61,461 bases of DNA from a virus: positions 1 through 61,461 of IMG/VR virus record IMGVR_UViG_3300025759_000099. One strand, 5' to 3'. The number at the start of each line of letters is the position of its first letter. The first letter of the stretch is position 1. The notes beneath the pieces were generated by a model. That model saw only the letters and a list, made by a program, of their open reading frames with translations. It had not been told where the DNA came from and searched no databases. Of the stretch, positions 34,498 to 42,779 are shown one piece after another. The position numbers and the translations under genes were made by a program.

Positions 34498-35163
34498 TTA
34501 TGCGAGTGCCTGTCCTGAAGTAAACCCATACCAAGTTGTTCCACCGTCAACGGTAGAAAAAACAAACCAATCTACAGCACTGGCAGTAGCGGTCAATGTG
34601 GGAGCCGTAGCGGAGGGCCAGTCAACAGAAGCAGGCCATGTTACTGCAAAGCCTGACGCACTAGCGTCCTGCACAATCCTTAATGAGAAAGCGTAGGCAG
34701 TCCCAGTAGTAGGAGGGTTGCTAAAGGTAAACGTGGTCGCTTCAGTCAACGTGTGGCTAAAAACATTACCTGTTTCGCAATCTACAGTAGTGGCGTTTGA
34801 GGTAGATGTAACCGCGTTATAGGACTCGTTGTAGCTGTCGGCTATAAGTTCAGCACTAATTGTCTGGTCTGCGGTGAAAGTATTAGCAGTATTCAAACCA
34901 GCAGCGTCAGAAGGGGTAAACGTAGAATAGGCAATAATGTCTATTAAATCACCGGACGCGGCACCCGAAGCAAGAACCACGGTACTGCCATCAGTAGCTG
35001 TGAAATCTGAACCTGTTAGCCTTACACCGTTCATAAACACGTCGATAAACCCCACAGAGTATCCTTGGGACGTTGTAAACGTGGTCTGACTTGCGGTAGC
35101 AGTAAAGCTGTCTCTTGTTTGCGTAGCCTCTGGTACCGGCTGATTTCCTATATATCCTGACAT
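34498..35163 (-). CDS. Fibre-associated protein, 221 aa (copy 2)
   Basis: The N-terminus (NQPVPEATQTRDSFTATASQ) is typical of short phage tail or head-fibre proteins with a beta-structured body. The C-terminal TWPASVDWPSATAPTLTA and GGTTWYGFTSGQALA segments match the gene at 31789-32169. It is adjacent to fibre copy 2, as its relative is to copy 1. Its TAA overlaps the next gene region without a gap. Confidence 0.65.
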   Translation of the reverse strand: MSGYIGNQPVPEATQTRDSFTATASQTTFTTSQGYSVGFIDVFMNGVRLTGSDFTATDGSTVVLASGAASGDLIDIIAYSTFTPSDAAGLNTANTFTADQTISAELIADSYNESYNAVTSTSNATTVDCETGNVFSHTLTEATTFTFSNPPTTGTAYAFSLRIVQDASASGFAVTWPASVDWPSATAPTLTATASAVDWFVFSTVDGGTTWYGFTSGQALA

Positions 35164-35471
35164 TAGGTCTGCTCCAGTACGCTCACAATCGCATCTATTG
35201 AAGATGCCGTATCAGATGTAACTACTATAGTTTCTGTGGTTTCTGCAATAATTTTACCGTCTAAGACACTTAATGCTGATCCAGAAGGTACAGGTGCCGC
35301 TTTGACAATATACGTAGAGCCTAGTTGTACATCTACAGTCACGCTACTTGCAGTACGGTTAGCCAAGTTCAGCCCGATGATAACCGCCGTGGTACTCGCT
35401 GGGACGGTGTATACAGTGCTGGGAGACGTTCCTATTGAGGCACCCGTGTAATTTTTAAAAGTATTAGCCAT
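35163..35471 (-). CDS. Small beta-rich structural protein, 102 aa
   Basis: A 102-aa Thr/Ser/Val-rich protein consistent with a beta sandwich and resembling small decoration or fibre-associated proteins. It overlaps the next gene by one base. No specific family is recognised. Confidence 0.55.
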   Translation of the reverse strand: MANTFKNYTGASIGTSPSTVYTVPASTTAVIIGLNLANRTASSVTVDVQLGSTYIVKAAPVPSGSALSVLDGKIIAETTETIVVTSDTASSIDAIVSVLEQT

Positions 35472-35476
35472 GATGA

Positions 35477-36007
35477 TTACCCTAAAGCTATAGACAATGC
35501 CAAGGCATCATCAACTGTTGCTTTCGTATTTAATTGAGTTTGTATATTTGATGTAACTCCATCACTGTATTGTAATTGAGTATTAGCCATAGCGTCGATA
35601 ACTGCCGCTCCCGCACCAGCGCCATCAAGATAAATAATCCTTGTCGCACCATTTTCTATGGTGACGTTTGCGCCAGAACCTTGGCTTATATCAATACTTT
35701 GGGAGCCTGTGGTAGCGTTTTCTACCCACATCAAACGACTAATTGTGTTGGGGGCAATTGTCAGTACACGAGTAGCAGTAAGGGTTGCGCTGGAAGTAAC
35801 CTTAAAATACATAGCACGACTAGGGTCAGCAGAGCCGTCAGGTACCGTAGTTGTTGAGTTTGAGTCGGTAGAGAAGCAATCTTGGGTGCCATAACCGAGT
35901 GAATCAGCAATAAGCTCTAAATTAGTATTCGATACTGTACCCCAGCTACCGATCTCGTCGCCTGTAGTTAGCTCTGTTAAGCGTAAATCATTATCGTAAG
36001 TAGCCAT
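35477..36007 (-). CDS. Short tail fibre paralogue, 176 aa
   Basis: Residues 1-140 align with the N-terminal part of the protein at 37035-37967 (ELTTGDEIGSWGT, NTNLELIADSLGYGT, LTIAPNTISRLMWVENATTG), with the same spacing. This module recurs in tail-fibre proteins of podoviruses. It is a shorter version with a different C-terminus. A head-proximal attachment role is likely for the shared module. Confidence 0.7.
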   Translation of the reverse strand: MATYDNDLRLTELTTGDEIGSWGTVSNTNLELIADSLGYGTQDCFSTDSNSTTTVPDGSADPSRAMYFKVTSSATLTATRVLTIAPNTISRLMWVENATTGSQSIDISQGSGANVTIENGATRIIYLDGAGAGAAVIDAMANTQLQYSDGVTSNIQTQLNTKATVDDALALSIALG

Positions 36008-36019
36008 GTTCGCACCTAA

Positions 36020-36376
36020 TTAATCTTTAATTTCCCACTGCTGGGTGTCTTCATTCCAATTATAGCGTTTTCCGTCTGTCGGGTAAGGTACTGGAGGTTC
36101 CCAAATACAACTTGTTTCGTTTAGTGTCCAGCTTGGGTAAGGCTGTGGCGGTATAAAGGCATCCCTTGCGGCGTCGTAAGTAAAACCTATACCGGCAAAG
36201 TTTTTTCGCAACGGTGTGTGATTTTCGCGTAGACTTTCACCTTCCCACGCGTCCCGGTCTGTTTCCACCCATTCGCACCCGTCCGGCGTTTTTGCGTGGT
36301 TATCAATGAAATCTTGATCTGCCACTATAACGTCAACAACGACATCGTTTTGATCTATTAAAGCGAAACAATTCAC
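36020..36376 (-). CDS. Small fibre-region protein, 118 aa
   Basis: Starts ALIDQNDVVVDVIVADQDF and has a W- and P-rich C-terminal half (YPSWTLNE, WEPPVPYP, YNWNEDTQQWE), a pattern found in proteins encoded beside phage tail fibres. It may be a fibre-associated or assembly factor. Four bases overlap the glycine-rich gene upstream. Confidence 0.55.
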   Translation of the reverse strand: MNCFALIDQNDVVVDVIVADQDFIDNHAKTPDGCEWVETDRDAWEGESLRENHTPLRKNFAGIGFTYDAARDAFIPPQPYPSWTLNETSCIWEPPVPYPTDGKRYNWNEDTQQWEIKD

Positions 36377-37035
36377 GCCGTATAACTCCCACTAGAAATC
36401 CATGCCAAAATGGTGTAATCCCCATCTGTGCTAATAGACGGGGAGCCGGTATAAGTGCCGGTGTAATCATCGGTTAATAATTTTAGTTTTACAACGCCAG
36501 AACCACCACGCGCCCCGGCGGATGATTCCGTTGTGCTAGAGCCACCGCCACCGCCGCCACCTTCGCCATCCGTTCCCGGTTGTGCGACTATCCATCCAAT
36601 GCCAGCAACACCACCGTTACCGCCACCGTCAGTCCCGGCACCACCATTACCACCGCCACCGCCGCCACCAATAGCGGATTGACCTTCCCACGAAATACCA
36701 ACACCGCCAGTTGAACCGGAATTTGCGCCACCAGCACCATCGCCGCCAACTGACCCGGCGGCAGGTAGGCCACGCGCACCACCGGCGGCGGAAAGGATAG
36801 AACCGAAACTTGAAGACCCACCGTCGGTACCGCTAACACCGCCGTTTCCATTAGCCCCAACGGTAACGGTGTAAACTTTGCCCGGCACAAGTTTGCCGCT
36901 CGCTAGAGAATCACCGTTTCCACTACCACCGCTCCCAAGGGCGCTCCCGCCACCACCACCGCCAGCAATAACTAAAATACTGGCGTCTATCGTTCTGCCC
37001 CTGCCTCCTAGAACTGCTAAATGGATACCACTCAT
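36373..37035 (-). CDS. Polyglycine tail-tip adhesin-like protein, 220 aa
   Basis: The ATG at 37035 forms a TAATG overlap with the upstream fibre gene and is preferred over an extension to 37062. After LVIAGGGGGGS the protein is dominated by glycine runs, with three long Gly segments separated by short strands. This pattern forms polyglycine-II bundles in adhesins at phage fibre tips. It probably determines receptor contact. Confidence 0.65.
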   Translation of the reverse strand: MSGIHLAVLGGRGRTIDASILVIAGGGGGGSALGSGGSGNGDSLASGKLVPGKVYTVTVGANGNGGVSGTDGGSSSFGSILSAAGGARGLPAAGSVGGDGAGGANSGSTGGVGISWEGQSAIGGGGGGGNGGAGTDGGGNGGVAGIGWIVAQPGTDGEGGGGGGGSSTTESSAGARGGSGVVKLKLLTDDYTGTYTGSPSISTDGDYTILAWISSGSYTA

Positions 37036-37967
37036 TAGCCGACGTTTCCTGTGATTACACAAACCGTACCAGAGATAAACAAAATAGTAGCAACGCCTCT
37101 TGTATCTAAAGTAATACTAGCTACGTCTGTATCTGTCCCAGCAATATACGCCGTAGTAATAGAACACGTTATGGTTATCCCACCAGTAGTGTTATTAAAT
37201 ACGCTTATGGCGTCGCCTTCGGAGAAAGTAGCGTCTGGGATGGTAATAGACCCGCCACTACCTACCTGTACATATTGACCTACATCAGAGGTTGTAAGGG
37301 TGTAGCTGGTCGTTTTAGTGCCAACAGGAGGAATCGCTCTTACACTACCATCTTGATCGGACAGCGTAGTAAACGTACCGGCTCCTGCCGACGAACCTCC
37401 CACAGTCACACCATCAACCGTACCGCCGTTTATGTCAGCGGTAGTAACCGACCCTAAATTAGAGACTGTTGCACCTGTGAAATTAACCGTGCCAGTAGCG
37501 GTAAGGTCTGTAAACGACCCCGGTATTGCCGCCAGAGAAAGGTTGGCAGTTATATCAACTACTGCCGCAGTAGCCCCTGCGCCGTCTAAATAAACTAGTT
37601 TTGAACTGCCATTTGGGACTGTTACATTTGACCCACTACCTTGACTAATCTGAATACTTTGAGAGCCAGTAGTAGCGTTCTCAATAAACATGACCCTAGA
37701 TATTGTATTAGGGGCTATTGTGAGTGTTCTAGTAGCTGTGAGAGTTGCGCTAGATGTTACTTTGAGATAAAAAGCCCTAGTAGGGTCAGCAACCCCATCA
37801 GCGACTGTTATGGTGGCATCCGCATCAGTAGCAAACCCATCTTCAGTGCCGTACCCTAAAGCATCAGCAATAAGCTCAAGATTGGTGTTCGTACTTGTAC
37901 CCCAAGTACCGTCCTCATCGCCCGTGGTTATTTCTTTTAGTCTTAAATTATTTATATAGGTAGCCAT
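37035..37967 (-). CDS. Tail fibre protein, 310 aa
   Basis: The N-terminal 140 residues are the module shared with 35477-36007. The C-terminal half has collagen-like or beta-solenoid-like strands (TVNFTGATVSNLGSVTTAD, DGVTVGGSSAGAGTFTT) and ends in a beta-rich domain. This is typical of a fibre anchored to the virion through its N-terminus. Its stop overlaps the start of the glycine-rich protein, so the two are made together. Confidence 0.7.
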   Translation of the reverse strand: MATYINNLRLKEITTGDEDGTWGTSTNTNLELIADALGYGTEDGFATDADATITVADGVADPTRAFYLKVTSSATLTATRTLTIAPNTISRVMFIENATTGSQSIQISQGSGSNVTVPNGSSKLVYLDGAGATAAVVDITANLSLAAIPGSFTDLTATGTVNFTGATVSNLGSVTTADINGGTVDGVTVGGSSAGAGTFTTLSDQDGSVRAIPPVGTKTTSYTLTTSDVGQYVQVGSGGSITIPDATFSEGDAISVFNNTTGGITITCSITTAYIAGTDTDVASITLDTRGVATILFISGTVCVITGNVG

Positions 37968-37978
37968 TATTCTTTACC

Positions 37979-38191
37979 TCAAACCATCGTATGGCCTTCT
38001 GCCACCGGGACGCTCGTAGCGTATATTTTTAAATTTTTTTGTAGGTTAAGTGTTTGCCCACAATCAGAACAAGTATCTGCTTCTAACTCAGATTCGTCTA
38101 GGTCAAACCCACAATTAGCGCATAAAATCTCAATTTCATGTTTTGGGTCTATACCACTTTCTAAAGTAACTGCTGTTGTTACCGTTTTCAT
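37979..38191 (-). CDS. Zinc-ribbon virion-region protein, 70 aa
   Basis: The start at 38191 (ATGA overlap with the upstream stop) is preferred over an extended frame. Two CxxC knuckles (CANCGF and CSDCGQ), about 16 residues apart, form a zinc ribbon. It lies among tail genes. Function unknown. Confidence 0.6.
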   Translation of the reverse strand: MKTVTTAVTLESGIDPKHEIEILCANCGFDLDESELEADTCSDCGQTLNLQKNLKIYATSVPVAEGHTMV

Positions 38192-38856
38192 GCTGCAATA
38201 TCCGTCCAGTTCGATGTTTGATTCGGGACTATTTCCGTCCAGTTTGCATTTTGATTTGGGATTATTTCCCCCCAAACTAGTACAGTATTTAGTTGTCCAG
38301 TTGCCTCTACACCTGTTGGGAAGGCAGTCGCACCTAGCTCTAGCGTTACATCTCCAACCGCACTGTTAGCTGCAACTCCCGTAACATTTACGTAAGTTAT
38401 TGTTATTACAGTAGCCGTACCTAACGCGCTAGTACCTACAACCCCTGTAACACTTACATTAGCATCGGCGGTGACTGAAGTTGTACCTAACTCAGAGGTA
38501 GCTTCAACACCGTTGACGTTTGCATTAGCATCACCCGTCGCAGTTGCCGTACCCAGCGCCGTAGTTCCGGCTACACCGGTAATACTTACATTAGCCTCGG
38601 CGCTTACGGTTATAGTCCCAAGCTCTGCTGTAGCGGCTTGACCTAATACATCTACATTCCCATCAGCATTAGCAACAACATTACCTAGAGTTGTAGTGCC
38701 TTGAACACCCGTAAGACTAACGCTAACGCCGGTGGTTACAGATTCTTCCCCAAGAGACGTAGTGAGTTCGAAGGTGCCGTAGCTACCTTCTCCCCACGGG
38801 CCAAAACCCCACGGGCCTCGACCCCAACCCTCAAATACGACTCTTACGTCTGCCAT
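38188..38856 (-). CDS. Repeat-containing structural protein, 222 aa
   Basis: A short Trp/Gly-rich start (WGRGPWGFGPWG) is followed by about six copies of a 23-25-residue unit with VTGVxGTTALG and ADANVSV strands, consistent with a beta-solenoid or stacked beta hairpins. The end has short NWTEIVPNQ repeats. Similar repeat proteins occur in phage fibres. No enzymatic motif. Confidence 0.6.
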   Translation of the reverse strand: MADVRVVFEGWGRGPWGFGPWGEGSYGTFELTTSLGEESVTTGVSVSLTGVQGTTTLGNVVANADGNVDVLGQAATAELGTITVSAEANVSITGVAGTTALGTATATGDANANVNGVEATSELGTTSVTADANVSVTGVVGTSALGTATVITITYVNVTGVAANSAVGDVTLELGATAFPTGVEATGQLNTVLVWGEIIPNQNANWTEIVPNQTSNWTDIAA

Positions 38857-38857
38857 A

Positions 38858-39304
38858 CTAGGCTATCCGTATAATCGCGTTACTAGCATCCGCCGTTGGG
38901 AAAACAATGGTAAAGTCACCCGCAGAGGATGATTTGTCCGAACCGAAGTCCAGTACAGCAACTGCCTTATCAGACTGAGTGCTGTTATAGATCAACGCGC
39001 CTCTGGCGGTAATAGTCGATGAAGACCAAGTAGTATCCGCAAAGTCAGTAAACGCAGTTGTTCCAGAGCTTGTGGGGGCTACAGTAGTAAGAGTATTACC
39101 TCCTGCAACATACCCTGTTCCAGACGTTTCGTCAGACGTGCTATACGCCGTTGTGGTCGCATCTAAAGTAGCAGAGCTAGTGAACAGGGCAATTTTCATT
39201 GTATCCGCTGTTGTGCCAGCACGAGCCACTGTAGTACCAAAGGCGTGAATGCCATTAAGCATTTCAACCTTAAAAGAAGTACACATTGCCTGTGTAATTG
39301 CCAT
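38858..39304 (-). CDS. Structural protein, 148 aa
   Basis: A Thr/Ser/Ala-rich beta protein with MCTSFKVEMLNGIHAFG at the start and a GALIYNSTQSDKAVAVLDFG motif, resembling small virion proteins of podoviruses. Its place between adaptor genes and the repeat protein suggests a tail or neck component. Confidence 0.6.
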   Translation of the reverse strand: MAITQAMCTSFKVEMLNGIHAFGTTVARAGTTADTMKIALFTSSATLDATTTAYSTSDETSGTGYVAGGNTLTTVAPTSSGTTAFTDFADTTWSSSTITARGALIYNSTQSDKAVAVLDFGSDKSSSAGDFTIVFPTADASNAIIRIA

Positions 39305-39314
39305 GATTATTACC

Positions 39315-39608
39315 TCATATTTTGCTAATAATTCGAGCCAAGTCAGCGTGGCCCTGTTTTGCTAACTCAGCGCAAATAGTTGTCCTATCTGAGCGAATCG
39401 CTTCTTTCATATAAAAAGTAATTAACTCTCTTATATGATCCTTAAACACCATCGCTTGTGCCTTGACCATTGGATCGGCTGTTTCACTAACAGAAATTAA
39501 CTTCTCCATAGCCCGCTCTGCAAGCTCTTCTGGTGTATGTCCACGGTTGTTTGTGGTAAAAACTTTTATATCTGCACCAAGCTCATTGTTTGCTGTGTTA
39601 CCTAACAT
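39315..39608 (-). CDS. Conserved virion-region protein, 97 aa
   Basis: A 97-aa helical protein with a TPEELAERAMEKLI segment and a DHIRELITFYMKEAI helix. This type is common in structural operons. The ATG overlaps the upstream stop (TAATG). The exact role is unknown. Confidence 0.6.
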   Translation of the reverse strand: MLGNTANNELGADIKVFTTNNRGHTPEELAERAMEKLISVSETADPMVKAQAMVFKDHIRELITFYMKEAIRSDRTTICAELAKQGHADLARIISKI

Positions 39609-40237
39609 TACGCTACCTTCCTTCTAACTTGACCAGAACGGTACGCATCTTGGCGCATCTTACCGCTACCAAGATTAGTCAACAGCGCAATAGACTGTGC
39701 ATACATGTTATCGTACAAAGCGACCATATCAGGTTCACCTTTGAGGAACCTGATAGCTTCTACCAACGCACCATTTAGTAGGGCAGAGTCAAATTCATCC
39801 CCCAACCAAGTAGTACCGGCGGTAACAATGGACTCTGGATAGTAGCCATAGTGAAGCTCTACTACGTAGTTACTATCCGGTGTCGGCCCTAAGATAAATG
39901 CAGTATCGTCAAAGAACGCATAGTGTTTAGGGAGTCCAGTAGTGCTTGGGTTAGGATAGGCTTCACGAACAAAATTTACATCTTTATCAAGTAAGTATTG
40001 AAAATTACCGTCGTCATCCGTTACCGCTATAGAAAACACATATAACATATCTGTAGGGTATATCAGATATTTATTCCCAGAAGTCACGTTACCTGTCTGG
40101 TTTCGACGCAACTCAGGTATCTGTACAGTGTTATATATCTTCTGTTCCGCTTGTTCTGTAAACATAGCAAGCTGGTCATCTGTAAAAGTGTTCTCACAAA
40201 TGTCTTGGATATTAGTTTTTAACTCGGTGTAGTTCAC
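39608..40237 (-). CDS. Head-to-tail adaptor protein, 209 aa
   Basis: Starts with a MNYTELKTNIQDICEN helix and contains an ELRRNQTGNVTSGNKYLIYP region followed by YYPE-type strands, typical of podovirus/siphovirus adaptor proteins (SU10-adaptor-like) that bind the portal. A 229-aa second adaptor candidate lies upstream. Confidence 0.6.
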   Translation of the reverse strand: MNYTELKTNIQDICENTFTDDQLAMFTEQAEQKIYNTVQIPELRRNQTGNVTSGNKYLIYPTDMLYVFSIAVTDDDGNFQYLLDKDVNFVREAYPNPSTTGLPKHYAFFDDTAFILGPTPDSNYVVELHYGYYPESIVTAGTTWLGDEFDSALLNGALVEAIRFLKGEPDMVALYDNMYAQSIALLTNLGSGKMRQDAYRSGQVRRKVA

Positions 40238-40249
40238 CAGAATTACCTC

Positions 40250-40408
40250 TTACGCCATAGGGCCACGGGCCATAGTGCCTTTAATAGCTGCTCCGTTACC
40301 ACGAGTTTTAACACCCGAAGTTTTCATATTGATCGGCTGATTACAGCAATCAGCAACTTTATATACTTTAGGCTGGTTCGGCATTTTCTTTACTTTACTT
40401 ATTTTCAT
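40250..40408 (-). CDS. Small basic virion-region protein, 52 aa
   Basis: Fills the 180-bp gap between two structural genes. It encodes a basic peptide with a CCNQP motif and a C-terminal TRGNGAAIKGTMARGP segment, a pattern repeatedly seen in tiny proteins of aquatic phage structural operons. ATG at 40408 follows a purine-rich stretch. Confidence 0.65.
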   Translation of the reverse strand: MKISKVKKMPNQPKVYKVADCCNQPINMKTSGVKTRGNGAAIKGTMARGPMA

Positions 40409-40417
40409 CTTAATCAC

Positions 40418-40765
40418 CTAATCTGTTGATACTGTTACAGTTCCTACGGCTCCAGAACCTTCTAAATTATCTGGAGTTAGTCCATCGTTACCATTTAATC
40501 CTACAGGGTTCCAACCCCATTGAATATCTCTACTAACTTCTAATTCGGCTGAATCTGGTCTTGGGTCACGCACAGCCTGTGGGTCTTCTACTACAAATTC
40601 ACCCAAATGTAACTGTGGATGATCTGGGTTCCAACACTCAGGGCAAGCCTTTATATTTGTTTCCTTACCCTTTCGCACTAAATTATGCAGTTCACGTAAA
40701 CGATACTGAAATCCACACACATCACATATCGCAATAGCATTAACAGCAGCACTATATCTAGCCAT
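40418..40765 (-). CDS. Zinc-binding structural protein, 115 aa
   Basis: CDVCGFQYRLRELHNLVRKG followed by CPECWNPDHP gives a CxxC...CxxC zinc knuckle with a His after the second pair. The C-terminal half is Asp/Gly-rich. It lies between two adaptor genes, so a neck location is possible. TAATG-type junctions link it to the adaptor upstream. Confidence 0.6.
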   Translation of the reverse strand: MARYSAAVNAIAICDVCGFQYRLRELHNLVRKGKETNIKACPECWNPDHPQLHLGEFVVEDPQAVRDPRPDSAELEVSRDIQWGWNPVGLNGNDGLTPDNLEGSGAVGTVTVSTD

Positions 40766-41454
40766 TACATAGCCCTAAACATACGTGGGACAAATCTTAC
40801 CGAGGCTTTTTCTCTATCCTCTCCCGCTGCCAAATCAAACTGCCTTTCATATTCAGCCTGTAACATAGGTATCCTAGGCATTAATTCTGGGTCTTTTTGC
40901 GCTATATAATACGCCAACCCAGATACTAAACATGGTAAGAATCTGAAGTTCATATCTGCTGTTTCTGCACCCGCCCCAGCGTCTTCGATCCTACGCATAC
41001 GCCAGTAAACAAGTGTGTAGTTGTTGCTGTCAGGTACAGGCCAAACAGTAACAGAGGGATTATCTCTACCGCGCTCAACCTTAAGTTGTATTGGGCGACC
41101 TTGTGATAGTTTATTGGGGATAGACGAGTATGTAGAAACACTTATTCTGGACATATTTAGATCAGATTGTGTACTTACACTACCTGCACCCGTTCTCACA
41201 ACTTGTTCTAGTAAGTCAATGGTGTCAGCGGGTAGATTGTAAGTAGCTGTGCCTGAAGTAAGAGCTACACTGCCTTCTTCAATAGTCCACATATTTATGC
41301 CACGATTTTGCCATTCTATAGTCAGCAAATTCATAGACCGTCTGGCAGTACGTAAATCATAGCCAGAACGCATCTCTCTACCGGCACGTTCCCACGCTTC
41401 TTCTGCTATTTCAGTGAAGTCTGGATTAAATGCTGTAGTGCCTGATGTAGCCAT
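40765..41454 (-). CDS. Head-to-tail adaptor / P22 gp4-like protein, 229 aa
   Basis: Helical start with an AWERAGREMRSGYDLRTARR segment and LTIEWQNRGINMWTIEEG, followed by beta strands ATYNLPAD. This matches phage tail accessory or adaptor proteins with P22 gp4-like topology. The C-terminal helix (MLQAEYERQFDLAAGEDR) is also typical. It follows the capsid genes and is coupled to the zinc protein. Confidence 0.6.
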   Translation of the reverse strand: MATSGTTAFNPDFTEIAEEAWERAGREMRSGYDLRTARRSMNLLTIEWQNRGINMWTIEEGSVALTSGTATYNLPADTIDLLEQVVRTGAGSVSTQSDLNMSRISVSTYSSIPNKLSQGRPIQLKVERGRDNPSVTVWPVPDSNNYTLVYWRMRRIEDAGAGAETADMNFRFLPCLVSGLAYYIAQKDPELMPRIPMLQAEYERQFDLAAGEDREKASVRFVPRMFRAM

Positions 41455-41744
41455 TATTTCTTCTTCCTAGCTGTCTTTCGCTTTAGCGATTGCACTCTTC
41501 TTGGTTTGCCCGCTGGCTGCCCCAAGCGTTTTTTCTGACTTACTCTTGACTTCTTCTCTGCTGAAGTCATTTCAGAAGCTGTTTTAGGGGTCTTACTAGA
41601 CACCCTCTTAGTGGGCCTACAATACGGCGTACCACGTTTTTCACCCTTTTGACGCCCGCAAGCCTTCCCTGTCCGAACGTCCTTCCAGTCCTCTTTAAAC
41701 CACCTTTTAAGGGCTGCACCCTTTTTGGTTTTACGAACCGCCAC
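41454..41744 (-). CDS. Basic DUF5872-like protein
   Basis: A Lys/Arg-rich protein of about 96 aa. Conserved features are a TKKGAALKRWFKEDWKDV start, CGR..GEKRGTPYCRP in the centre and a KRVSSKTPKTASEMT segment. A GTG at 41744 (14 bp overlap with the upstream gene) is my preferred start, since the ATG at 41786 lacks a ribosome-binding site and would overlap more. This family is found in phages and giant viruses; function unknown. Confidence 0.6.
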   Translation of the reverse strand: MAVRKTKKGAALKRWFKEDWKDVRTGKACGRQKGEKRGTPYCRPTKRVSSKTPKTASEMTSAEKKSRVSQKKRLGQPAGKPRRVQSLKRKTARKKK

Positions 41745-41874
41745 TGGCTTTCTTTTTCCTGCATTTAGCAATAGCGCCAGAAGCATAGGCAGACGGGAAA
41801 ACTTTATACTGCGCCTTTACCTTACGATAACACGCATCTTTTACCGTACCGCCTTTTTTATAGTAGCGCTTCAT
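41731..41874 (-). CDS. Small basic protein, 47 aa
   Basis: Starts at an ATGA overlap with the upstream gene. It has a CYRKVKAQYKVFPSAYASGA segment and CRKKK at the end; this motif recurs in tiny structural-operon proteins of aquatic phages. It partly overlaps the next gene in another frame. Confidence 0.6.
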   Translation of the reverse strand: MKRYYKKGGTVKDACYRKVKAQYKVFPSAYASGAIAKCRKKKASGGS

Positions 41875-42194
41875 CTAATACTTGTAGGTCGTTTACGGGC
41901 TATACCGTTACCCCGGCACATAACCTTACCGCCGTCGTTGTAGCCTTTAGCCTTGTGTTCCGAATCTTTCATCATAGAACCATCAGGCATTTTGTGATAA
42001 CCGGTCATACCACCGCTTCTCATTCTTTTAGTACCGCAATTTGACATTTCTCCACCTCGATTAAATTTTCTACCTTCGTCAGCCTTTTCATAGTCTTTAC
42101 CCACGCTCTGTGGGATTCCAACTTGTTTAGCAAACTTAGGGTTATTAGCTACAGCTACCATAAGATTATGCTGTTTTTTACTTTTACTCGGCAT
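41871..42194 (-). CDS. Small basic virion-region protein, 107 aa
   Basis: The N-terminus MPSKSKKQHNLMVAVANN and the KQVGIPQSVGKDYEKAD segment identify a conserved family seen in structural operons, often annotated DUF3008-like. The C-terminal half is Gly/Met/Lys-rich. Function unknown; a packaged DNA-binding role is possible from its charge. Confidence 0.65.
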   Translation of the reverse strand: MPSKSKKQHNLMVAVANNPKFAKQVGIPQSVGKDYEKADEGRKFNRGGEMSNCGTKRMRSGGMTGYHKMPDGSMMKDSEHKAKGYNDGGKVMCRGNGIARKRPTSIR

Positions 42195-42197
42195 AGC

Positions 42198-42491
42198 CTA
42201 CCACTTAACCTTATCGGCCCAGTACGCCGCACTCATCTTACCTTTCTTGATGTTGCGTCCGTGGCGGGCCTTGAAGGATTTACGCTTTGCTTTCATACGC
42301 GCAGATTCACCCTTCTTAGGTTTACCGGCGGTACTTGCGCCTTGCTCGCCAAAACGTATTATCTTCTTTTTCCCACCCTCACATGCTTTAACTACATGAG
42401 ACTTTTTTGGGTGTGAAGGAGTACGCCTTGGCTTGTTGCAAGCCATAGCTTGTTTGTCGACCTTACCGCCAGCTTTATAATAGCGACGCAT
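42198..42491 (-). CDS. Conserved basic virion-region protein, 97 aa
   Basis: Carries a distinctive series MRRYYKAGGKV, CNKPRRTPSHPKKSHVVKAC and KMSAAYWADKVKW that I recognise as highly conserved among phages of aquatic bacteria. The protein is Lys/Arg-rich with two to three Cys. Function unknown. It starts the run of tiny basic genes between the decoration proteins and adaptor genes. Confidence 0.7.
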   Translation of the reverse strand: MRRYYKAGGKVDKQAMACNKPRRTPSHPKKSHVVKACEGGKKKIIRFGEQGASTAGKPKKGESARMKAKRKSFKARHGRNIKKGKMSAAYWADKVKW

Positions 42492-42500
42492 AAGAATCTC

Positions 42501-42776
42501 CTAGCTATAGAACACAGTCATTGCGGTTATATTGGTAGCAGTAGTCACATAGACATCATTGCTAAATCTAATCCCGTTATCAGGAATGTTTACTGAGTGG
42601 GAATCAGAAGCTAGAAAGTCTATGTCCAACAGAGTTTCCCCACCATTACCATTAGTAACAGTAAGTCTACCCGCTCCTGCGCTTGTAAGAACTTGTATCT
42701 GCCTTACACGCGCTGGGCCTACACCAAGAGAACCGGTACCTGTGACTCGCTTACTGGAAACATCAGAGCTTGACAT
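42501..42776 (-). CDS. Small beta-rich structural protein, 91 aa
   Basis: A 91-aa protein with TAGAGRLTVTNGNGGETLLD and NDVYVTTATNITAMTVFYS strands. It is consistent with a small head or tail decoration protein. No family can be named. Confidence 0.6.
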   Translation of the reverse strand: MSSSDVSSKRVTGTGSLGVGPARVRQIQVLTSAGAGRLTVTNGNGGETLLDIDFLASDSHSVNIPDNGIRFSNDVYVTTATNITAMTVFYS

Positions 42777-42779
42777 AGG

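Noticed and set aside
36588-36890. 100-aa minus-strand frame in the glycine-rich gene
   Set aside because: Alternative frame of a repetitive GC-rich coding region; the Gly frame has the TAATG start.
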